Below the pieces are notes generated by a model. That model worked only from the letters and a program-made list of their open reading frames with translations, had not been told where the DNA came from and searched no databases. DNA of 64,000 nt from positions 1 through 64,000 of the forward strand of contig JBBPTG010000035.1 in the NCBI GenBank assembly GCA_038093975.1. The letters are read 5' to 3'. The translations under genes and the position numbers were made by a program. The DNA is from Chalciporus piperatus (taxonomy: Eukaryota; Basidiomycota; Agaricomycetes; Boletales; Boletaceae). Shown in pieces: positions 35,692-50,885 of this stretch (its first letter is position 1; every line of letters begins with the position of its first letter).

Positions 35692-38600
35692 TCAACGTCT
35701 TCCTTTCCTCGCTTTCGTACCTCCACTACCTCCACTACCTCCACCACCACCACCACCACCGCCTCCAGCCCTCCTCCTCGCCCGCTTCGACTCTTCAACA
35801 TCCAGATCTACAACGACCTCACCAGACCCAGCCAACATCTCCTCTCGATCCCTCTTCGAAGGCAACTGCACCCTATCCCTCAACATCGGCGACTTGTCCA
35901 GCGTCAATCTATCCAACAACGACCCACCACCACCACCACCACCGCCCATCCCTCGATCGCCTCTCTCGTCCAGAGCAAGAGCATCAGGATACCGCTGTCG
36001 TTCGCCACCGCTAGGCGACACAGAAGCGAATCCCCCGCCACCGTGCCCACGCAACGGCTCTGCGCGTTCTCGTTCGTCTCGTCTGTCGCGCCGTGAAGAT
36101 CGGCCAGTGCGAGGACGGCTGAGAGCGCTGGGCGGTCGGGGGGGTAAACCGTTGACTTGGAGCATCATCGCTCGCTCGGGGTGCATAGCCTGTGGCCCAC
36201 GAGATCTGTCGTCGTCTTGCACCACGTGTGCAGGCGCAGGTTGGACGTGGACGTGCACGTTGACTTCGCGTTGGTGTGCCCGAGGGCCTTCCTCTCGAGT
36301 GTCGCGAGGAGCAGGAACAGGAGCAGGAACAGGAACAGGCTCCGCGATTCTCATATCCAAGGCTCGTTTCCTCGGCACAGCAGGCGACGGCGGTCGTTGA
36401 CGTGCCGCCTCTACATCATGTCCACGACGTTCAACGACCGGACTTGGCGCTTTCCGACGATAGTGCTGTCTGTTCTCTTCTTCCGACCGATGTCGATAAC
36501 CCCGAGGGGGCGTCTCTGGTCGAGGTGGTAAATGTGCTGGTCGAGCAGGGAGCGTGCTGTGGGTTTCGTGCAGGGATGCCATGGAAGATTCTCGCGAAAG
36601 TGGAGGAGGGGTGACAGCGCGCAAGGACCCTTCGGGCGGCAACGGCTCAGAAACGATGCTTTCGGAGGATACGTTCCTCTTGGGGCGTACTGGCTCGGTG
36701 CTCTCCTTGGCGACGGGTGGTCCAAACCGAGACTGAAGAGACGTGAACGTAAGCGATAAAATCAATGTGGATAGCGGAACGAAGGCTCACAGTCCCTAAA
36801 GAACCTCGCGAAACTCGAGCTGGGGGTGGTGCCGGTTCCACTGCAGGCAGAGCACGTGGGTTGCTCAACTGTACAAGGCGCCTTGTCAATCAGCCGGTCG
36901 TCCAAGACGGAAAAGTTTCTTACAGGAGACGGACGGGGTTCTTCGCGTCTAGCAGTCTCAGTCGGGCGACCTCGCTCAGCCGTTCGTTCAGCCACGCCAA
37001 GATCGAGGTGAGGCTACAAGCACCGAATTAGATCACCACTTCGAAAGCAAAGACAACGATACTTACAGGCCGTTCATAATCCTTACTGGAACGGCTTGGC
37101 CTAGCACCACCAGCAGGCTCCACGTTACTTCCCGACACAGCCAGAACTCGACGGCGGTTACCGCTCGGTTGTACGGGGGGAGCTGGTGGAGTTGGTGGAT
37201 CACCCGCGAACTTATTCCTAGTCCCGATCGGCGTATTGTTCGTCCCTGACAATCGGGGGGTTGATCCGGAAGGCGGAGGGGGCCTCGCCTCGACGGTGCG
37301 ACTTGGCTGTTTCTGTATTCAAGGAAAAGACTTGAGACGCGGGTCTACGCGAGATGCAAAAGACTCACAGGAGTAAGATGTTGATCGACGGAATGACGTT
37401 CCGTCGTTTGTCGTTCTCTACCATGACTCGAGCGGGAAGGTTCGTCGACGGATGAACGATGCCTTGATTCAACCGCTTCCCGAGGTTCACGAGGAGCTGG
37501 TGCACCTGCACAGAATCCCCTTAGTCGCGAATACGGCAGAAGAGAGAAAGATGACCATACTCCGTGATAAGCCTTCATTCTCGGCAGGTAACATGGCCCT
37601 CGGGAATCGAGGGGCCTCGTCCTGTTGAACTGGCCGCCTCGGAAGATTATGTTTCGGTGGTGGGTCAGATGATCTAGGTGGAGGAGCGTCATCAATATCC
37701 ATTGCAACGTCATGGCCATGTTCATGCGCAACATCCGACTCTACACCCCGTCCATTGGCAGATGGCTTGGCACGGCGAGAACGCGCGTGATCACGGTCAC
37801 GATCGCTGCGTTCGGTTGTAGAATACTCCGCTTGATGTGGTGGTGGCGGCGAAGGACTGCGTCTGCGTGATCGGTCAACCGACGCTGCACGACTATTCCG
37901 ACTGTCACGCAAAGAGGCAGCCGGGCCCATGGGTGCCGATGGGTATCCACTGTCGCGTTGACCAGCAGCCAATCTTGCGTTCGGCCGGAATACCTCATCC
38001 TGTGGAGGCAGCGGTGTTCTTTTCCTTGCTCCTGACCCTGGATATCACGGGAAGGAGAACAAAGCACGAAACGGCGCATATACGCGAGTCGATGTTGACA
38101 TGAGGTTGGGTGTCGTATAGGATGGCTGAAAAACGTACGTTGTGCATCCGCGGGAGGGGGAAGTGTATCGTCGTCCCCGCGTATGTCAGAGCGTGTGCGC
38201 GCATTTGGAATGTCGTCCGGATAGCGGACGCTGTGAGTCATAGTGTCATCAGTGCGAGTTCGACGCATGCCACCATCGCGGGGTTCGGGCTGGCGGTGGC
38301 TAACTTGATCAGGAGCATCAACTTGCAAGAAACGGCTCTGTCTCCCAGTAGGAGACGTTTCTGAGATTGACTGTGATGCCTTGATCGAGGCATGTGGAAC
38401 ACTTGCAGGTTCATGAAAGTCACGAGAGTGGGAAACGGGCGACCTCGGTCCTAGAGAAGAAAGATGGGATGGATATAAAAGGGGGTACAAGAGAAAATGC
38501 AAAAGGGGAGAAGATAGGGATCCATGATGAGCGTCCGTGTGTCCATGCGAGGAAGTCGAACAAAAGGGAACAAGGTATCGTATGATGGCACAGCTCGACT

Positions 38601-39823
38601 CCCAAGGCTTCGCGAGACGTCTGCGTGACGCTCCGTCCTCCACCTCGGGAGGAGAATATGCGCCGAGTACGAGAGGTGGGGGGAGGGGAGGAGGCGGATA
38701 ACGTACTTGGAGTCGACGATCTGTCAGTGTCCCGTGGTAGATTGCGGCACTCGGTTTCTGGGGAAGCAGAATGATCACGTTGAGTGCGTTCCCTGGGACG
38801 GTCCATTGGTACAATGTTGCTCGCGACCCAAACACGATCTTCAGCAGACAATGCAGGGGCGAGAGGAGGCGCTTCGCGATGAGAACCTTGAGGACCGTCT
38901 CGATCTCCGAGCGGGGACGGTGGTCGACGAGATGACTGTTCGTTGTCTCTTGTACGGGGTGGTGGGGGCGAAGACCGACCGTTCCTTGGGTTAGGAGAGT
39001 ACGAATCTGGAATGTAGCTATCCATGAGTTGAGTCGAGGGCGCGGATCGCTCCTCCCTGCGACCAGACTCTGCTGGTCGATAGTGCCGATCGTCGTAGGA
39101 CATGTCCACATTGTCTGCACGACCTACACGTGCCAACGCTATTGGTTCGTCGCGCCTGCCTGGCAACGAGGTGTCAAGTGGGTCATCACGACGACGCTTC
39201 TCGCGAGGAGTAGCAGTAGGACGAGTCCAGGTGGACTCCTCTGTGAGGACATTATAATAGTACACGCCTCGACCACTTCTTGGGTATCTGAGTTCCCAAC
39301 CCGGTGGAAGCGGGTCGAGATAATCATGGGTAGCAGTTTTTGAGCTACCACCGCTCCTCTTGTCGCGGTCAAGACGACTAGCCATGGCTGTAGCTTCAAT
39401 GATAGACGGGTGAGAAGGATGCACGAACGGTACACCAGAGACAAGCGGCTTGGGGGGCAGTGCGTGTACGAGGTTTGCAAACGCCCGACCGGGTAGCGAA
39501 GCCTGTTCTGTCGACTCGTTGCGTTCTTGCTCTTGGAGCGTCTGAGGCTTTGGAGTGCGCTGAGCGTCTGCTTGATTTTCTGCACGGCTTTTTGGAGGGT
39601 CTTGTCTGGGGTGTCTGACGCTCTTTGGAGGAGAACTGTTGCGGTTTGAGGCGCCCTGTGGAACGCGAGACTGGTAAGTCAAAAACTCGTCCTCCTCGTC
39701 GCCACCGAGGGAGACAGCGTCCTCTGCATCGTCTTCGGGGAAACTTTTGTGGTCGCCAGCTGGTAGAGCTAGACCGTCTTCCTCCTCGTGTCCCCAGTCC
39801 AGAACCTCCGTATCGTCTACCAT
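35692..39823 (-). CDS. WW-domain protein with a long disordered Arg/Ser/Pro-rich tail
   Basis: From the ATG at 39823 an acidic N-terminus (DDTEVLDWGHEEEDG, EDDAEDAVSLGGDEEDEF) leads to one clear WW domain, LPPGWELRYPRSGRGVYYYN then TEESTWTRP, with both signature Trp and the Pro (about 39240-39320). The rest is long and low in complexity: repeated RRD/RSRR, SPPPP, DRDR, and at the C-terminus a run of glycines before TKARKGRR and the stop. WW domains bind Pro-rich ligands; with RS/RD-rich tails they often occur in pre-mRNA processing factors, so a nuclear role is plausible but inferred. Several introns cut the tail (for example near 38700, 38440, 37980, 37560, 37370, 37260), and their exact ends are uncertain. 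It shares a 152-bp divergent promoter with the UNC50 gene. Confidence 0.7.
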
Positions 39824-39975
39824 GGAGGGCGGTGCGTCAGCGTGGTCTTTACCAAGGAAAGACTTACAACCAATTATCAGTCGCCGATCGAATAATTCAG
39901 ACTACGACGAGATGCCGACAAGTCTGCCGAGTCGTCGTCGTCGTCGCTGTGTCTTGACGAAGAATTAATGCAGAC
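39824..39975. promoter_or_regulatory. Short divergent promoter between WW-protein and UNC50 genes
   Basis: Only 152 bases separate the two start codons, which face away from each other. It contains a GTCGTCGTCGTCG trinucleotide run near 39931. No TATA box is evident. Confidence 0.5.
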
Positions 39976-41104
39976 ATGCCAATACTACCACTGACATCCC
40001 CTGCATATCCAAACCATCCTTCATCTCCAACACACAATGTCTCCCTCTCCAGCCGTGTACCCCTCATATTCCGCAGGTTACATCGCTTTCAGCAGATGGT
40101 GCGTGTATTTCTTGCTGTATTCATTCGTGCCAATCTTTTTTTCCACAGGATTTCGAACTAGCCCTATGGCAGTTGTCGTATCTATGTCTCGCCCCAAGCA
40201 TAGTGTGAGTCGTGCCACGGCTAAGCTGCGTCAATTAACCATGAAACAGTTATCGCAATGTATACTATCATAAACGTGCGTATGTCGGATGTATGGTGGA
40301 TATAATCTAATAACGGCGCTTGCAGAAACAAAGAATACCTGGGCAAGAGATGATCCAGCCATTCTCATCCTCCTCTTTGGCTGTCTCTTTGGTACTATGT
40401 TTAGGCCTTATGCCCTCCCAAACAATCTTGACGCTTTCTTACAGTTGCAGCAATGGGTTGGTCTGTAGCGTACTCCTTCGCCTTCTTGGATGCAGCAAAA
40501 CTTGCGTTTGTCATGATTCTACGAGACTTTCTCCTTGTCGGCGTCATAAGCGCGACTCTACTTCGGTAGGGTTTCTCCATGTCATCTTACGCCGTGACTC
40601 ACCCTGTCCTCCTAGTCTCTTCGCCAATAGGGTTCTTCTCTCACCTTCCACTCATTCATCGCTCGCAGATTCATCCGTCGAATGGGCATATGCCTTTGAC
40701 GTCCACACAAACGCATTCTTTCCCTTTTATCTCACTCTGTACATCGTACAGCTATTTCTCCTTCCAATAATAACAAAGGACAAATGGGCCTGCCTTCTGG
40801 TCGGCAACACACTCTACCTTGCAGGGTAATACGTCCTCATTCGATGCGTACCTGCGCATTTCTGACCCCTCTTCAGTTTCGCGCAATACGTCTATGGGGT
40901 ATATCTCGGACTGAGCGGCAAGTCTATCTTATCGTCCGGCGCTAACGAATCAGCTGAACTTGGATTGCAACAGCGTTGCCGTTTTTGATACGCACGAGGA
41001 TCCTTCTCGCTCCGTTGCTACCGCTGTTCGCTAGCTACGTCGTGTCCCTGCTCGGGTTCAATATCGCAAATCATGTCCTGGCTGCATATTTGGAACGACT
41101 CTGA
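39976..41104 (+). CDS. GMH1: UNC-50 / GMH1 family Golgi membrane protein
   Basis: A multi-pass membrane protein of the Golgi, in animals needed for trafficking of nicotinic receptors and in yeast linked to the Arf-GEF Gea1/2. Spliced exons give IFRRLHRFQQM, DFELALWQLSYLCLAPSIV, YRNVYYHK, TKNTWARDDPAILILLFGC, a hydrophobic stretch (GWSVAYSFAFLDAAKLAFVM, RDFLLVGVISATLLR), SSVEWAYAFDVHTNAFFPFY, TLYIVQLFLLPIITKDKWAC, LLVGNTLYLAG and LLAPLLPLFASYVVSLLGFN to HVLAAYLERL. These match UNC50 motif for motif, including WARDDPA and the VEWAYAFDVH box. The ATG at 39976 is in frame with the first exon, while the one at 40037 is not. Six short introns. Five to six TM helices. Confidence 0.88.
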
Positions 41105-41320
41105 GTGTGTACGTTGTCATCAATAATGTAATAAATTCCATCCCTCGTTATAGTACCATCTACGTACTTGAGTGATACGGATACGCTCGCCAAGTACTTA
41201 ACCCTCATTTGAACCCCGACATCCACCTGTCCATTTACGCAAACACTCTCGCCTTCTTGCCCCTTCGTCCGTGCCCGCCGTCCTGAACAGTGAGCACGCC
41301 GTCCGAGACAGCCAGCGACC

Positions 41321-43954
<2,634 letters not shown>

Positions 43955-45617
43955 GTGTGTGTGTGCATGGGCGAGCGTGTGGATAGAGTACGGATTCATT
44001 TGTGGAAGGGACAATTCGTCTTGTCGGTTTCTATTTCTCCATCATCAAAATGGCTGGATTTTTGTCTTGTGGAACTTGCCAGGAGCCATTTAGACCATTG
44101 GATCAGATGTGTAGGCACACGGAGCGAGTAACGTCCATCTGGCTTACGACTGGGGCTATGGTTGTGAGGAGCAAGACAAAGATGATTCATTTCATTCAGA
44201 TCGATTACACCGAGTACAACTACAAATCGTCCATGGATCCAACAACGAACGGTAACACCTACCGAACAACATTGTCAGCACATAGGATCCAAACTCGCAC
44301 GATCCCAAAAAAAATAAGAAATCAGAAAAAGCCAGGGTTTCATGTCCCTTGACCTGCTACATCTCCCAAGGCCAGCACGACCACCCCAAGACGGGGTGGG
44401 TTGTGCATGACTCGGTGAAGAGCGGCGCTCGGGAGAGAGCGAGGGGAAAGGGAAGAACTCAAAGAATGGATGAACTACATTTTCGTCCTCAAGAAAGAGG
44501 TGGGGGAAATGACAAGATGCTTACCTACTGCATGTGCGTCTCTCGATGATGATCGAGGGGAGTATGACTGTGGGTTTGTGTGGTTAGAACAAGTTGGGGA
44601 AGAAGAAAGGATGAGGAGGAAAGGGGAAAGAAAATCAGGATTGAGATTTTTTTTGGTAAGGTTGTTGTCCACAAGAGATTGGGTCTCTTTCGGAAGCAGA
44701 ACTGAAAATGATCATCATGGAAAGATGAGCGCGGAATAGCGCGCATGTACTACACGAAATAATTGTGCGGTTACTCACCCATCGAGATGAACGACGTTGC
44801 GGGAACGGAGTCGACGAGATATCAGCGGGGATTTATAGTTTGTGTTCAAACCCCGTCGGAGGCGGAGTTGAAATCGATGGTATAAAGGTCGACAATATTT
44901 GGGTGCGATTCGATTTGTTGCAGTCTGCGACTCTGACGGTATGAGATGTGGTGAGTACGAGTTCCAGTGTGTTTATTGTTGATGATACTTTCCATACCGA
45001 GTTGGTGACGATCTCCGTGATCCATTACTCGAACATGCATCACCAGCTGATTTTTTTTTCTTTTTCTTTTCTCGGTTCTACATTCCCGGTCTTTTGTTGA
45101 CGCGGTACTTTTTTCAGGTGACATTCAGTGTGGCCTGCTAGGCTGCCAATGGATGATCTGACGACGTTGAGTGGCGCAGTGTAATGTGAGCATCGTTCTC
45201 CAAGCTTGTCCGATTTCTTTCAAGGATGTCTATTATATTATACAAGCATATGTCCGATCTTTGATGATGGACAATTTTTCTTTCTGAGGCTTTACTCATC
45301 TTTTGAGATGAACTTGGCGCTGATTTTGATGTTTTACAGGTATCGATGATCTCTTGTCAGGGTGTTGTCCTGAATGTCATGTTTACTTCTCCTGTTGGTA
45401 GTAGCAAAAGCAATGTATTCGCTCGTTGTCTGACCATGAGTTCCGCCCTTCCCCTTCCATCGCGCGTGTTCAGCTATCTCGAATTTGTTCGTTTTTTTGA
45501 ACTTGGAAACTTTGGCGTAGCGTCGACTAGAGTGATCACGTGATGGATATGGACACGACTGCTTGCTGCGAGTTTTATTAGGGTAAAGCAACTTGGATCT
45601 GGACGTCGAGGTCGAGC
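43955..45617. other. Intergenic region, no gene seen
   Basis: Lies between CNA1 and SEC31, both on the plus strand. Open frames on both strands are short and low in complexity. T-rich tracts around 45050-45070 and 44648-44656. Presumably holds the CNA1 3' end and the SEC31 promoter. Confidence 0.4.
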
Positions 45618-48600
45618 ATGAAGCAAAAGGAAATTTACAGGTCTGCGACCTTCGCCTGGTCACCAACATCCCCGCTCCCTCTCATCGCGACCGGCACCGT
45701 TGCTGGCGCACTCGACGAGTCTTTCTCCAACGAATCTCAACTCGAAATATGGCAACCTGACTTTATGAACAAGAATGAACTCTACCTTGGTGCCGATGCA
45801 GATTCAAAGCCCATAGGTCTCGTCACGGATACGTCGAGGTAATTTTACACCGTCCTAGTCTCTTCTTTTCGCGCGTTGAGGCGCATGGCCCTTACAGATT
45901 CAACCGCATCGCATGGGGACAAGTCCACAAGGACCGGTCACGCGGCGTCATCGCTGCAGGCATGGAGAACGGTGAACTTTCTCTGTGGGATCCTGAGAAG
46001 ATCATCGCACAGGCAGAGTCCATAGTTTTCCATTCGTCCAGTTAGCTGTCACTGATCACGTTCCATTTCTTTAGCGTATCCGAATCCCTCATCCTTCGCA
46101 ACACGATACACACTGGACCCGTTCGCGGGCTGGATTTTAACCCGATACAAACGAACCTCTTGTCTTCAGGTGCTGTCGGCGGAGAGGTCAGTGTCCAGCG
46201 CTTCGATTGCTATGCTACACGTCATCGCATCTATTTTCGCGCACCCGCGACTGACGACGCGTTTGTATCGACACGTAGGTTTACATCTGGGACCTCAACG
46301 ATCCTTCCAAGCCTTACTCTCCTACACCGGGCAGCCGCAGCTCGAAACTCGACGAGATCACGTCCGTCGCTTGGAATCAACAAGTACAGTATGTTCTTGC
46401 TGGTGCAAGTAGTACTGGGTACTCGGTTGTATGGGATCTCCGTGGAAAACGTGAAGTCGTTGCCCTGGCGTATGGTGGTGGAGCAGGTACCCTTGGAGGT
46501 GCTGTTGGTAGCGGGATGGCTGTCGGAGGACGGCGAGGAATGAGTGCGATTGCATGGCATCCGGATAATGTAAGTGCGCATCGCTCTTTTAACGGCTATG
46601 CTGATTGCGCGCTTCAGGCTACTCGTCTCGTTACCGCCTCCGAGGACGACATGTCGCCCGTCATCATGGTATGGGATCTTCGTAATGCCCGTGCACCGGA
46701 GAAGGTGAGCCATCGATCGAGGTCCTGATTTGATGGTCGCGTGCTTACACGACGTTTGAAGATCCTTACTGGTCATGAGAAAGGCGTACTTTCATTGTCT
46801 TGGTGTAAACAAGATGCGGATCTGCTCCTGTCGTGCGGCAAAGACAATCGCGCCTTGTGTTGGAACCCGCAGACTTCGGAGATTATTGGCGAGGTGCGAA
46901 AATCTTCCATGTTGTGGTGACCCGAGTGTCCGATTAACCACCGCGTGTTAGCTTCCTTCCGCAGATAACTGGGCATTCCAAGTTGAATGGTGCCCGCGCA
47001 ACCCCGACCTTCTCGCAACCGCCTTCTTCTCTGGTACCATCGGCATACACTCGCTGCAATCCACCAATGCCGCCCCGTCTTCCGTACCTGCTACGCCCAA
47101 ACCATCCGGTGCTGACATATTCGATCCACCTTTGCCATCCCTCCCTTCAGATCAAGTCGGACAAGGATTCAGTCTTAGCCTGAAACAACCCCCACGTTGG
47201 CTCCGTCGTCCCGTTTCTGCCTCTTTCGGTTTCGGTGGCAAGTTGGTGACCGTGAGCAACCTTGCGGGTGCTCATGGCAAGACACAGAGCAGCGTCGTGC
47301 ACTTGCGAGGGGTCAGCAGCGAGGAAAGTGTTGTAGAACGAGTGAACAAGTTGCGGGCTGCTGAAGAGGAGGGTAACCTGGAAGGTTTCGCTCAGGGGAG
47401 CATCGATGCTCAGACAGGCGCTGAGGGAACGTGGAAAGCCCTGTTGTCTCTCTTCAGGTCGAACTCGAGGGAAGAGCTGGTTACGCTTCTGGGGTATTCG
47501 AAGGAAGAGGTCAGAGCACGGATCGAAGAAGCTGCTGCGAAGCTCCAGGAGGCACGTGCAGAACAGACTGCCTCTGGTGCTGCTATGCTCAGCTACACAG
47601 CGGACGAAGGAGAGAGCTTTACGGCGCGAGATCCGGTGGTTTCTTTCGTTGAGCCCGAACCCGAACCGGAGCCAGAGCCAGAGGTCGAGGCGGCGGATAC
47701 AGAGAAGACGAGTTCAGAGATGTCTACTTCTGATGTCCCACCCGCTGATGGGGAATCCACCACCACTGCGCCTTCGCTCTTCGGTGACGATGTCGCTCAT
47801 GGTCATTTCGGTGCAGGCACTGGGGCTGATTTCTTCAGCACCATGGTTGCCATTCAAGACACGGATGCCAACGATTCGCAAACGATCGTCGTCCCTCACA
47901 CCAACTATGGCGTCGACTCGAGCGTTGCGGCTACCATCGGAAGCGGCCCGTCTAGCGTGGCTAGTACAAGCGAGAGCCTCAGCATGAAGAGCAACACTTT
48001 CAGGATCTACCCCACTGATGAAAGCGAGACGGACAGGCTTATCACACGCGCGTTGGTCCTCGGAGACTTCTCGAGCGCCGTCGAACTTTGTCTCTCCGCG
48101 GAACGCTACGCCGATGCACTCCTTCTTGCCATCAAAGGTGGCGACGAGCTCTTGCAGCGCACTCAGAAAGCCTACTTTGAGCATCAAACCACCGAACATC
48201 CCTACCTTCGTCTCTTCCAGAGCATCATCACCAACGATCTCGACGATATCGTTCAGAACGCCGACCTCTCTGAATGGGCGGAAGTCTTTGTCGTTCTTTG
48301 CACGTTTTATCGTTCAGAACGCCGACCTCTCTGAATGGGCGGAAGTCTTTGTCGTTCTTTGCACGTTTGCGTCCGCGGACGAGTTTGGAGGACTCGCAGA
48401 GCAGCTTGGAGCGCGACTCGAGTTCCAGGCTGGGGTTATCCGCGAGGACAATGAAGAGGACTCGGAAGAGACAGTTGTGGCGGCGCTGGAACTCAGGAAG
48501 ACAGCCACGTTGACATATCTCGCTGCGGGCCGTCTGGAGAGATTGGTCAATATCTGGATCGAAGAACTTGCGGAGGAAGAGGGACATCGAGTCCATGCCG

Positions 48601-50665
48601 TGGATGCTTCAGAGTCTACGTCGCGTTATGCGACTCACGCACATGCTTTGCAGACGTTCATCGAGAAGGTGACCGTCTTCCGCGGTGCTGTCAAGTACGT
48701 CGATGCAGACTTGTCGATGTCTGCCGCGGATACGGATGCGGACGGCGCTATGAAGACCTACAAGCTTGGGGCACTTTATGACAGGTACTTTGAGTACGCG
48801 GAGATGTTGGCTGCTCAAGGTCTCGTCAAGGAAGCCGCCGAGTACCTCGAGTTGACGCCAAAGGAGTACACTGGCTCTGCGTTGGACTTTGCGGCCGTAC
48901 GCGAGAGGTTGATGGTTTTGTCTGGACAGGCGGCTCAGCAGGCGTCGACATCGACTGCCGTTCGCGAGGTTCCTGCTACTACTGGGAGCAGCGCGAGGGC
49001 AAGGCCAGGTGTGGGTTACAAACCTGCGAACGTGCCCGCACCTGTTGTTCCTGCGCAAACTGGCCAATACGTTCCTGCTCAACCTGCTGGGTATACACAT
49101 GCTCAGCCCGTATACCAACCCACTCAGCCCATTCAGCCCTATAACCCATACATGCCTGCTCAGCCCGTGAAGCCAGCCATCCTCACGCCGGCTTCCGTTC
49201 CACCCCCCACTCGACTACCAGTACCACTTAATCGTGAGGCCAACGGAGGTTGGAACGACGCCCCTGTTGTCAAAACCGACCGTCGCACGCCCCAGCTCAA
49301 TATCGGCAAACCAACACCTATCATTTCTCCCTTCCCCAACGCGACGCAGTCTCCACCGACAACACCAGGTTCTCCATACAAAGGACACGGCCAGAATGTC
49401 GCTCTGCCGCCCCCGCCACGACCTTCGAGCGTCCAGAATCGGGCTCTTCCGCCACCGCCGCCACCACCTCAGCGTGTCGGGGCACTTCCCAGGTCGGCCT
49501 CGATCCCTGGAGCACCGCCTGTACAACCGCCTCCACAGGTACAGGTCGGTGGTGGTGGACCGTATGCGTCTCCTTCGATGGGAACGATTCCGCTTGGACA
49601 GGCACCTGTTCCTGGACCGTACATGAGAGCTACCCCTCCTCCGGGTCCTCCTCGTTCTGGTGTACCTCCCCCTGGACCGTACGCACGTGCGACGCCTCCT
49701 CCGGGTATAGGTCCAGTTGGAATGTCGCAGCATCATCAGCAACAGCAACAGCAACCACACCCTGGTCCGTACGCCCCTCATGGTCAAGCACCACTGCCTC
49801 CACAGCAACAACCAGGACCGTACGCACCTCCCCCACCACAGGCTTCTCAAGGACCGTATGGGCCGCCTCCACCCCAGGCTCATCCTCATCCCCATGCTCA
49901 GCCTGGACCATACGGTCCACCACCACCGTCGATGGGCCAACAGCCGCCTATGGGACCGCCGCAGATGAGAGGACCTCCTCAGAGTCAACATGCATTGGGT
50001 GGATTACCTCCGCCACCACCTCAACAGCAACAGCAGCAGCACGGGCCTCCTCCAGGTGGACCTAGCGCTGCACCTGCACCTGCGCGCGCGCCTGCTCAGC
50101 CGAGGGGTCCTCCACCACCAAAATATCGTAAGTACGGTCGGTGCATACAGACGAGTCGACGTCACTGATTTGGTGTGCTTAGCCCCTGGTGATCGTACCC
50201 ACATTCCCGAGTCGGCACTCCCGATTTACAACGTGTTGACCGAGCAGTTGATGCACCTGAAGCAAACCGTACCTGTACGTGTCTTTTCGTCGTCGTCCGT
50301 TCTCGTCTTTTTCCAAAAACAAGGGTGTTGAGTTGATTGATTGATATCATTGCTCGTTAGCCCCAGCAAAAGAGGATGGTTGATGACCTCGAGCGCCGTA
50401 TCAATCCCTTGTTCGACGCGCTCAACTGCGAAACGCTCTCCAAGTCTGTCGTCGATCAATTGCTCGTTTTAATCCAAGGTTGGCATTCTTTTCTTGAACG
50501 TGTATCCACGATGTTGACCAATGCATCGTCCCTTCTCTAGCAATGGGGGCGCACGACCGTGACATCGCGCTGAGTATTCACGTTGATTTACTTACCCGGG
50601 GATCTCAGACGGACGACATCGGACTCTGGATGTCGGGTATCAAACAGCTCATCACGTGTCTGTGA
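45618..50665 (+). CDS. SEC31: SEC31, outer COPII coat scaffold (frame broken by a 61-bp duplication)
   Basis: Outer-shell subunit of COPII vesicles that bud from the ER, working with SEC13. Start [14 protein letters not shown] at 45618 is typical. The N-terminal WD40 propeller is cut by six introns: [110 protein letters not shown]. Then the SEC13-binding blade ([19 protein letters not shown]) and the alpha-solenoid ([38 protein letters not shown]). Next is a very long Pro-rich region with GPYAPP-like repeats (about 49000-50130) that binds SEC23, and the C-terminal domain ([31 protein letters not shown]) ending LITCL and TGA 50663-50665. The segment 48247-48307 is repeated exactly at 48308-48368, which shifts the frame in the solenoid unless the extra copy is spliced out or is an assembly error. 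Confidence 0.9.
48247..48368 (+). repeat. Perfect 61-bp tandem duplication inside SEC31 coding sequence
   Basis: Two identical 61-bp copies, 48247-48307 and 48308-48368, encode [20 protein letters not shown]. As 61 is not a multiple of three the second copy moves the frame: the upstream frame stops 27 bases into copy 2, at 48334. One copy removed restores a normal SEC31 helix. A 67-nt GT..AG interval (48251-48317) would also restore frame, losing two residues, but its GTTCAG donor is weak. Confidence 0.95.
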
Positions 50666-50885
50666 AGGTGAACTGATAGGGAAGAAGAGGAAGGTCTCTC
50701 GAGTTGGAAGTAAGCATGATTGATGTTTACAATCACTTTTAGTATGTGGACAATAGATTCAAGTTTCTGAATCATCTACTGGCCTCGCATGTTCAATAAT
50801 TGAAAATCTGCCCGAGTCTTCAGTGAATGGAATGATGTCAAGGATGAAGTACATTGCATGATGCTGGCTAATTTGAGGCTAGATA

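Noticed and set aside
35692..36765. Gly/Pro/Arg-rich open frames on the plus strand at 35.6-36.8 kb
   Set aside because: They mirror the low-complexity tail of the minus-strand WW-domain gene.
44002..44740. Open frames between CNA1 and SEC31
   Set aside because: Low complexity and no family resemblance; treated as intergenic.
48251..48317. A 67-nt intron as the proven explanation of the SEC31 duplication
   Set aside because: Frame would be restored, but the GTTCAG donor is weak and there is no transcript evidence; kept only as a hypothesis.
49215..49991. Long Arg-rich open frames antisense to, and in other frames of, the SEC31 Pro-rich region
   Set aside because: Shadows of the Pro/Gln codon bias of SEC31; no independent support.
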